DNA of 9,917 nt from Gammaproteobacteria bacterium. GTDB lineage: Bacteria; Pseudomonadota; Gammaproteobacteria; JAJDOJ01. Numbering within the stretch: position 1 is the stretch's first letter; every line of letters begins with the position of its first letter. The DNA lies in assembly GCA_027030565.1 (NCBI GenBank), contig JALVEU010000219.1, positions 1-9,917 on the forward strand. The letters run 5' to 3'. Under the pieces are notes generated by a model. That model did no database searches and was not told the DNA's origin. It saw only the letters and a program-made list of their open reading frames with translations. Below, one piece after another: positions 6,127 to 9,917 of the stretch. Both the position numbers and the translations under genes were made by a program.

Positions 6127-7244
6127 CGATAGGGGGCTTCCGCGGCAGCCCCGCAGGTGACCCGGTACAGCTCGTAATCCGATGTTCCGCTCGCTTTCAA
6201 TGCGTCCTTCAGACGGCGCAGTGCCTCCCTGTCCAGTTCCTCGCTCAGCGTGCGGATGAGATAGGGGTAGACCCGGTCATGATAGTCGGCATCGGGAAAG
6301 ACCGCGAGATCCACGCTCACCGATGCATCTGCTGGCAGTGATACCGCCAGCAAGCGCTGCTCAGCGGGTGCCAGGCGGGTATCGGAGATCTCGCGCCACC
6401 CGTCGGATGGTGTCCAGTCCATCCGCCGGTGGATCTGCCATGTCCCGAGTGTCTGGCCATTGTCCAGGCGGGTAACGCGGAGCTGCAGCCGTGGGGTGAT
6501 ATAGGTGGGGACGAAATGACCCGCTCCCCTGTTGAGCAGTTCCATCCGGATGCCATCGGATGTCCGCTCGACCGTTAGCGACAAGGCCCGCCTCACCGTG
6601 GCGGGATCGTGGATCCCCCGGAAGCCATGATAGCCCGCCGCCATGTGACAGGCCTGGCAGGTAACCCCGAGCTGGCCATAGCGGGAGCTGCGCCACTCCT
6701 CGAGGGTGTTTTCCAGTAGCTTGCCATTGACAGCTACGTCGCCGGGCTCGAATTGGTGGCAGGGCCCGCAGAACTCAGCCTTGCTGAAGCGTCGGTCGCC
6801 CACGATCGGGCCATGGGGTGTCTCGACGAGATTTCGCGGACCCAGGACCTTTCCTTCTCTAACGTGGCAGGCGATGCAGCCAACCGCCTCGTTTCCCGCT
6901 TCCAGTATGCTGAGATCGATTTCGTCTGTTTTGGCTGCAATGGGCGCGTGGCATTCCAAGCATACCCGGACTGTTGCATCATCAAAGGTCTTGAGCTGCC
7001 CGGCCACCCCTGGGGATAGGGCCTGGGCATGTCGGGAAGTGCGCCATTGCTCATAGAGGCGTGGGTGGCAGTTGGCACACTGCGCTGATCGGGTAAATGC
7101 TGCCGGGGCGGTGGACGGCGATTTATCTGATGAAATGAGAGGTGGGGCCGCCAGCGTGGTGAGCGTCCCTGCCCATAGAACGACAGGGAGCAGCAGATAT
7201 CGGAAGACCGGAGGAGTGGGCAGAGAATGCCCCCGGTGCAGCAT
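6117..7244 (-). CDS. Pentaheme c-type cytochrome with C-terminal beta domain
   Basis: This is a 375-residue exported multiheme cytochrome of the cytochrome c554-like class. A hydrophobic N-terminal segment (about 14-33) is a signal peptide or anchor. Five CxxCH heme sites are visible: CANCH (56-60), CLECH (95-99), CIACH (123-127), CGPCH (159-163) and CQACH (196-200). Extra histidines (H72, H144, H206) could be distal ligands. Residues about 215-350 have no heme motif and look like a beta-rich domain, with two non-heme cysteines near the end (TCG and YRCK). The gene starts 14 nt after the thioredoxin-like gene and ends inside the start of the binding-protein gene. No catalytic partner is encoded nearby. 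It may pass electrons in sulfur or metalloid redox chemistry, or form part of the sensory complex. The start ATG has only a weak ribosome site; the five hemes do not depend on start choice. Confidence 0.93.
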   Translation of the reverse strand: MLHRGHSLPTPPVFRYLLLPVVLWAGTLTTLAAPPLISSDKSPSTAPAAFTRSAQCANCHPRLYEQWRTSRHAQALSPGVAGQLKTFDDATVRVCLECHAPIAAKTDEIDLSILEAGNEAVGCIACHVREGKVLGPRNLVETPHGPIVGDRRFSKAEFCGPCHQFEPGDVAVNGKLLENTLEEWRSSRYGQLGVTCQACHMAAGYHGFRGIHDPATVRRALSLTVERTSDGIRMELLNRGAGHFVPTYITPRLQLRVTRLDNGQTLGTWQIHRRMDWTPSDGWREISDTRLAPAEQRLLAVSLPADASVSVDLAVFPDADYHDRVYPYLIRTLSEELDREALRRLKDALKASGTSDYELYRVTCGAAAEAPYRCK

Positions 7245-7258
7245 GGTGGTTCTGCTGA

Positions 7259-7555
7259 TCAGCCGCAGCAGCCACCTCCATTGTTATCGCTATCACCACT
7301 GCAGCAACCTTTATCGGCTTCGCCCGCAAGCCAGCTCTCGATCATTTCCTTGCTAGGAACGCCACCGGCATGCACGAGCCGGCCATCGACGACGACGCCC
7401 GGAGTGGACATCACGCCATAGCTCATGATCCTGGGCAAGTCCTCGACCTTTTCAAGCTCGATCTCGACGCCCTTGGCCTTTGCGGCCTCCTCGATCAGCT
7501 GCAATGTCGTCCTGCAGTTGGCACAGCCGGTGCCCAATACCTTGATGTTTTTCAT
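7259..7555 (-). CDS. Small thioredoxin-like disulfide protein with CC...CC tail
   Basis: This is a 98-residue cytoplasmic protein of the TM0996/MTH895 'small redox-active disulfide protein 2' class, a mini-thioredoxin fold. The redox motif G-C11-A-N-C14 follows the first strand, and a cis-proline region STPGVVVDGRLVHAG is present. The C-terminus is unusual: after the fold come GCCSGDSDNN and GGGCCG, giving two vicinal cysteine pairs that could bind a soft metal or metalloid. ATG 7555 is preferred over the in-frame ATG at 7579 because GAGGAA lies 7 nt upstream and the protein then begins directly at the first beta strand (MKNIKVLGTGC). Members of this family are often encoded beside UPF0718 permeases, as here. 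It heads the close-packed run of cytochrome, binding protein, kinase and regulator genes. It might shuttle thiol-bound sulfur or metalloid; the substrate is unknown. Confidence 0.9.
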   Translation of the reverse strand: MKNIKVLGTGCANCRTTLQLIEEAAKAKGVEIELEKVEDLPRIMSYGVMSTPGVVVDGRLVHAGGVPSKEMIESWLAGEADKGCCSGDSDNNGGGCCG

Positions 7556-7562
7556 CGATCGT

Positions 7563-7568
7563 TTCCTC
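7563..7568 (-). promoter_or_regulatory. Ribosome binding site that selects the 7555 start
   Basis: GAGGAA is 7 nt upstream of ATG 7555. The longer frame from ATG 7579 would place this site inside the coding region, so the shorter 98-residue protein is chosen. Confidence 0.65.
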
Positions 7569-7646
7569 ACGTATGACAAATCGAAAACACCCTGCCCCGC
7601 TTGCGGAGGAGGGCTGGTGTGAGGGTAGCCAACCCCCTCACCCTAG

Positions 7647-7670
7647 CCCTCTCCCCCAAGGGGGAGAGGG
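7647..7670. repeat. GC-rich palindrome (CCCTCTCCCCC / GGGGGAGAGGG)
   Basis: Perfect 11-base arms flank an AA centre, preceded by CCCCCTCACCCTAG. This type of intergenic palindrome recurs in many proteobacterial genomes. It lies in the 140-nt gap between the possible 35-residue ORF and the thioredoxin-like gene. The stem could end or stabilise the permease transcript on the minus strand, but no T-run follows. Copy number elsewhere in the genome cannot be judged here. Confidence 0.6.
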
Positions 7671-7695
7671 GACCAATGGCGCGCAGCTTCTCGAG

Positions 7696-7803
7696 CTAGC
7701 ACAGACCCATGTCGGGGTGCTTGGCGGCGATACCCGAGGCCAGCGAAACCAGAGCAATGCCGGACGCGTGTAGTTCGGGTGCGGAGATGCGGTTCCCCCT
7801 CAC
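7696..7803 (-). CDS. Possible 35-residue small ORF coupled to the permease
   Basis: A GTG codon overlaps the permease stop in the classic GTGA arrangement and opens a 35-codon frame ending in TAG at 7696. The peptide begins VRGNRISAPELHASG, has a mildly hydrophobic Ala/Gly/Ser middle (IALVSLASGIAA) and ends KHPDMGLC. No family is recognised. It could be a translationally coupled small protein, the decayed remnant of a longer gene, or chance in GC-rich DNA. No separate ribosome site is evident other than coupling. Confidence 0.3.
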   Translation of the reverse strand: MRGNRISAPELHASGIALVSLASGIAAKHPDMGLC

Positions 7804-8873
7804 AAGACAGCGTTGAACAGGAATCCCACCAGCAGGATGCCGCTGCCGACCACGCCCACGAAGGTGGCGATCAGAGGCAGCTTGAGCACCTTGCGCAGGA
7901 TCAGCATCTCGGGCAGCGACAGGGCGATGACGCTCATCATGAAGGCCAGTGTGGTCCCAAGCGCGGCCCCCTTGCCGATCAGGGCCTCCACGATGGGGAT
8001 GATGCCGGCCGCGTTGGTGTACATGGGGATGCCCAGCACCACCGCGGCGGGCACCGACCACCAGGCGTCCTTGCCCATGATCGAGGCCATGAAGTCCTCG
8101 GGCACGTAGCCATGAATAGCCGCGCCCACCGCGATCCCGACGACCACGTAGGGCCAGACCTTGCCCACGATCTCCTTCACGTGATGCAGGCCGGCACCCA
8201 GGCGCTGCGCCCAGGTGAGCGCCCCGCCCGTGGCGGGGGTGGCGTTGCCCACGTGGATCTCGCGCACCCAGTCCTGCAGGTGGCGCTCCATGCGAAGCTT
8301 GCCGATGACCAGGCCGGCCACGATGGCCACGCCCAGGCCGGTGGCCAGGTAGAGGGCCGCGATCTGCCAGCCGAACAGGCCCAGCAGGAGGGCCAGGGCG
8401 ATCTCGTTGACCATGGGTGCCGAGATCAGGAAGGAGAAGGTCACCCCCAGCGGCACCCCTGCAGAAAGAAAACCGATGAACAGGGGCACCGCCGAGCAGG
8501 AGCAGAAGGGGGTCACGATGCCCAGCAGTGCGGCCAGGGTGTTGCCCACACCCAGCCGCTTGCCGGCCAGTAGCGCGCGGGTGCGTTCCGGCGAGAAGAA
8601 GGTCTGCACGACGCCGATCAAGTACACCACACCGGCCAGCAGCAGGAAGACCTTGGGGGTGTCATCGGCGAAAAAGTGCACCGCCTCCCCGAGGCGCGTG
8701 TCGCGGGTCAGACCCAGCAGACCGATCACCCCGTCGGCGAAGTCCCCCAGGTGCCCGTAGGCCAGGAACCAGGCCAGGGCGGCCAGAGGCAGGCCGACCA
8801 CCCAGGGCAGGGGCAGGCGGCCCCTGGCCTGTGGCGGTGTCTCGATCGAGGTATCCGTTGCCTGGCTGCTCAT
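7800..8873 (-). CDS. ArsP/UPF0718-family permease
   Basis: This is a 357-residue inner-membrane permease of the ArsP_1 (DUF318/UPF0718) family, with about eight to ten hydrophobic segments. The hallmark segment GIVTPFCSCSAVPLFIGFLSAGVPLG carries the C124-x-C126 pair. It is followed by FSFLISAPMVNEIAL, and in the second half by GIPMYTNAAGIIPIVEALIGKG and ALSLPEMLILRKVLK. Characterised ArsP members export trivalent organoarsenicals, but many UPF0718 proteins have no known substrate. The start at 8873 has GGAGG 7 nt upstream. The first 20 residues are polar and Pro-rich. A thioredoxin-like CxxC gene lies downstream on the same strand, a common pairing that suggests handling of a thiol-reactive compound. 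Upstream is an AT-rich island with repeated ATATATGC half-sites that may be its operator. No regulator gene for it is in the window. Confidence 0.92.
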   Translation of the reverse strand: MSSQATDTSIETPPQARGRLPLPWVVGLPLAALAWFLAYGHLGDFADGVIGLLGLTRDTRLGEAVHFFADDTPKVFLLLAGVVYLIGVVQTFFSPERTRALLAGKRLGVGNTLAALLGIVTPFCSCSAVPLFIGFLSAGVPLGVTFSFLISAPMVNEIALALLLGLFGWQIAALYLATGLGVAIVAGLVIGKLRMERHLQDWVREIHVGNATPATGGALTWAQRLGAGLHHVKEIVGKVWPYVVVGIAVGAAIHGYVPEDFMASIMGKDAWWSVPAAVVLGIPMYTNAAGIIPIVEALIGKGAALGTTLAFMMSVIALSLPEMLILRKVLKLPLIATFVGVVGSGILLVGFLFNAVL

Positions 8874-8995
8874 CGTGCGGCCTCCATCCGGGGATCGGCG
8901 CGGTTCAGGTCATCGACCGGCATCGCTGGGGCGGCCAGACGCACCACACACCGCAAGGGGGTGGGTCCAAGAAGGCCTCCAACAGGGCTACTGAG

Positions 8996-9034
8996 ATATA
9001 TGCCTTGCTCCATATATGCTGTATTCCGCATATA
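8996..9034. promoter_or_regulatory. AT-rich operator/promoter island between permease and hppA
   Basis: The 340-bp gap 8874-9213 has no supportable gene and is GC-rich except here. ATATATGC occurs at 8996-9003 and 9012-9019, and the inverted GCATATA at 9028-9034, giving a strict 16-bp step. The last two form a 7-8-7 palindrome. Such AT-rich dyads resemble ArsR/SmtB-type operators. Weak sigma70-like elements overlap: TGGACT-17-TAGTAT toward the permease (plus coordinates 9060-9032) and TATACT (9031-9036) toward hppA. The repeats are seen directly; the binding protein is inferred. Confidence 0.5.
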
Positions 9035-9213
9035 CTACGATTGTCCGCATGGGAAGTCCATGGGGCGTTCTTGCCGCCGGTGCCGGTTCACGGACCTCCA
9101 TCCACCGCACGCGAGCAGCCCTGCCCGGGAATCCCTGCTCCCTTGATGCCGGTCAGTGCCCTCGCCTGCTGGTGTTGGAATGCTATGGGCTCCCGTCGAC
9201 CCGGAAGCACCCG

Positions 9214-9917
9214 ATGTCCGCACTGATCGCCCTGGGCCTGTCCGCTGCGCTTGCAGGTACCGCCTATGCCCTCTGGTGCGCTTGGTGGGTGCTGCGCCAA
9301 CCGGCCGGTACCGAGGCGCTGCAGCGCCCCTATCTGGCGATCCGTGAGGGCGCGGTGGCCTTCATGAAGACGCAATACGGGGTGATCGCCGCCGTAGGTG
9401 CGGTCATCTTCCTCGTCCTGGGGGTCGCTCCGCACTTCGGCTGGCTCACGGCCGTGGGCTTCCTCATCGGCGGGCTGTTCTCCGGACTCTCGGGTGTGGT
9501 GGGCATGAGTGTGTCGGTGCGGGCTAACGTGCGCACGGCGGCGGCGGCCGAGCAAGGTCTGCCGCAGGCCCTGCGCGTGGCCTACCGGGCCGGCTCGGTG
9601 ACCGGCTTCCTGGTGGGCGGCCTGGCGCTCGCGGCCCTGTGCGGGTTCTATCTCGTGGTGGTGGGGCCCACGCCCGGGGCGGACGCGGATCTGCGACCCC
9701 TGGCGGGGCTGGGCTTCGGGGCCTCCCTGATCAGCATCTTCGCCCGGCTCGGCGGCGGGATCTTCACCAAGGCGGCCGACGTGGGTGCCGATCTGGCCGG
9801 CAAGCTGGAACAGGGCATCCCGGAGGACGACCCACGCAATCCGGCGGTGATCGCGGACAACGTGGGCGACAACGTGGGCGACTGCGCCGGCATGGCCGCC
9901 GACGTGTTCGAGAGCTA
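9214..9917 (+). CDS. hppA: Membrane H+-translocating pyrophosphatase (N-terminal part)
   Basis: This is the first 234 residues of an integral-membrane pyrophosphatase, which couples hydrolysis (or synthesis) of pyrophosphate to ion pumping across the membrane. The frame is open at the right edge; the family is usually about 650-750 residues, so roughly two thirds is missing. Several transmembrane helices are visible. The pyrophosphate-binding signature is intact: GGGIFTKAADVGADLAGK (from 180, with K186, D189 and D193), then DDPRNPAVIADNVGDNVGDCAGM (from 205). Catalytic-site acids D215, D219 and D223 are present, and C224 follows. The part that decides K+ dependence and the pumped ion lies outside the window. 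ATG 9214 fits the family's hydrophobic N-terminus, with GGAAG about 6 nt upstream. It is divergent from the permease and not obviously related in function. Confidence 0.95.
   Translation, partial: MSALIALGLSAALAGTAYALWCAWWVLRQPAGTEALQRPYLAIREGAVAFMKTQYGVIAAVGAVIFLVLGVAPHFGWLTAVGFLIGGLFSGLSGVVGMSVSVRANVRTAAAAEQGLPQALRVAYRAGSVTGFLVGGLALAALCGFYLVVVGPTPGADADLRPLAGLGFGASLISIFARLGGGIFTKAADVGADLAGKLEQGIPEDDPRNPAVIADNVGDNVGDCAGMAADVFES

Noticed and set aside
7556..7579. Extended start at 7579 for the thioredoxin-like gene
   Set aside because: The extra residues MSYVRKRS precede the normal first strand, and the ribosome site GAGGAA lies between the two ATGs, favouring 7555.
7696..8061. A longer 121-codon minus-strand frame containing the small ORF
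   Set aside because: Its upstream part overlaps the well-supported permease frame and is Arg/His-rich shadow sequence. Only the last 35 codons lie outside the permease, so only these are kept as tentative.
9113..9140. Possible hairpin GAGCAG...CTGCTC upstream of hppA
   Set aside because: It is a six-base stem with a 16-base loop in GC-rich DNA, without a T-run or any positional logic, so not distinguishable from chance.
1..9917. tRNA, rRNA, CRISPR arrays, insertion sequences
   Set aside because: No cloverleaf-like segments, regular repeat-spacer arrays, transposase motifs or terminal inverted repeats were found by eye. Weak candidates could be missed without a covariance search.

Overview
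The window is GC-rich with very dense coding. It suggests a sulfur-metabolising proteobacterium, probably a gammaproteobacterial chemolithotroph. This is inferred from gene content (periplasmic rhodanese, YeeE/YedE sulfur transporter, multiheme cytochrome c, membrane H+-pyrophosphatase); no RNA gene or marker in the window fixes the taxonomy. All genes lie on the minus strand except the last, a divergent hppA cut by the right edge.

Read in transcription order (right to left), the minus-strand block starts at about 8873 with an ArsP/UPF0718-type permease. A possible 35-residue ORF overlaps its stop. A short non-coding stretch with a strong palindrome follows, then a compact run: a small thioredoxin-like CxxC protein with a CC...CC tail, a pentaheme c-type cytochrome, a PhnD-like periplasmic binding lipoprotein, a membrane histidine kinase and an NtrC-type sigma54 response regulator. 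From the cytochrome to the regulator the genes overlap or are 6 nt apart, so they are very probably co-transcribed and translationally coupled.

Downstream of the regulator, a 166-bp gap (2329-2494) holds a complete-looking sigma54 promoter. It has two 13-bp inverted repeats of the form TTGCA-N3-TGCAA, an exact match to the IHF consensus, and a GG-N10-GC -24/-12 element, in that order toward the next gene. It faces a secreted two-domain rhodanese and then a YeeE/YedE membrane transporter that runs off the left edge. The simplest reading is a closed regulatory circuit: the lipoprotein (perhaps with the cytochrome) senses an anion or redox signal, the kinase phosphorylates the regulator, and the regulator binds the two repeats to switch on rhodanese and transporter synthesis. 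The gene order recalls AioXSR/ArxXSR (arsenite-responsive PhnD-like protein, kinase, sigma54 regulator). Here, however, the binding protein has no cysteine other than the lipid anchor, and the apparent target is sulfur handling, so the ligand is probably different.

The 340-bp divergent gap between the permease and hppA is GC-rich apart from an AT-rich island with three ATATATGC-type half-sites spaced exactly 16 bp apart. It is a likely operator/promoter for the permease and/or hppA.
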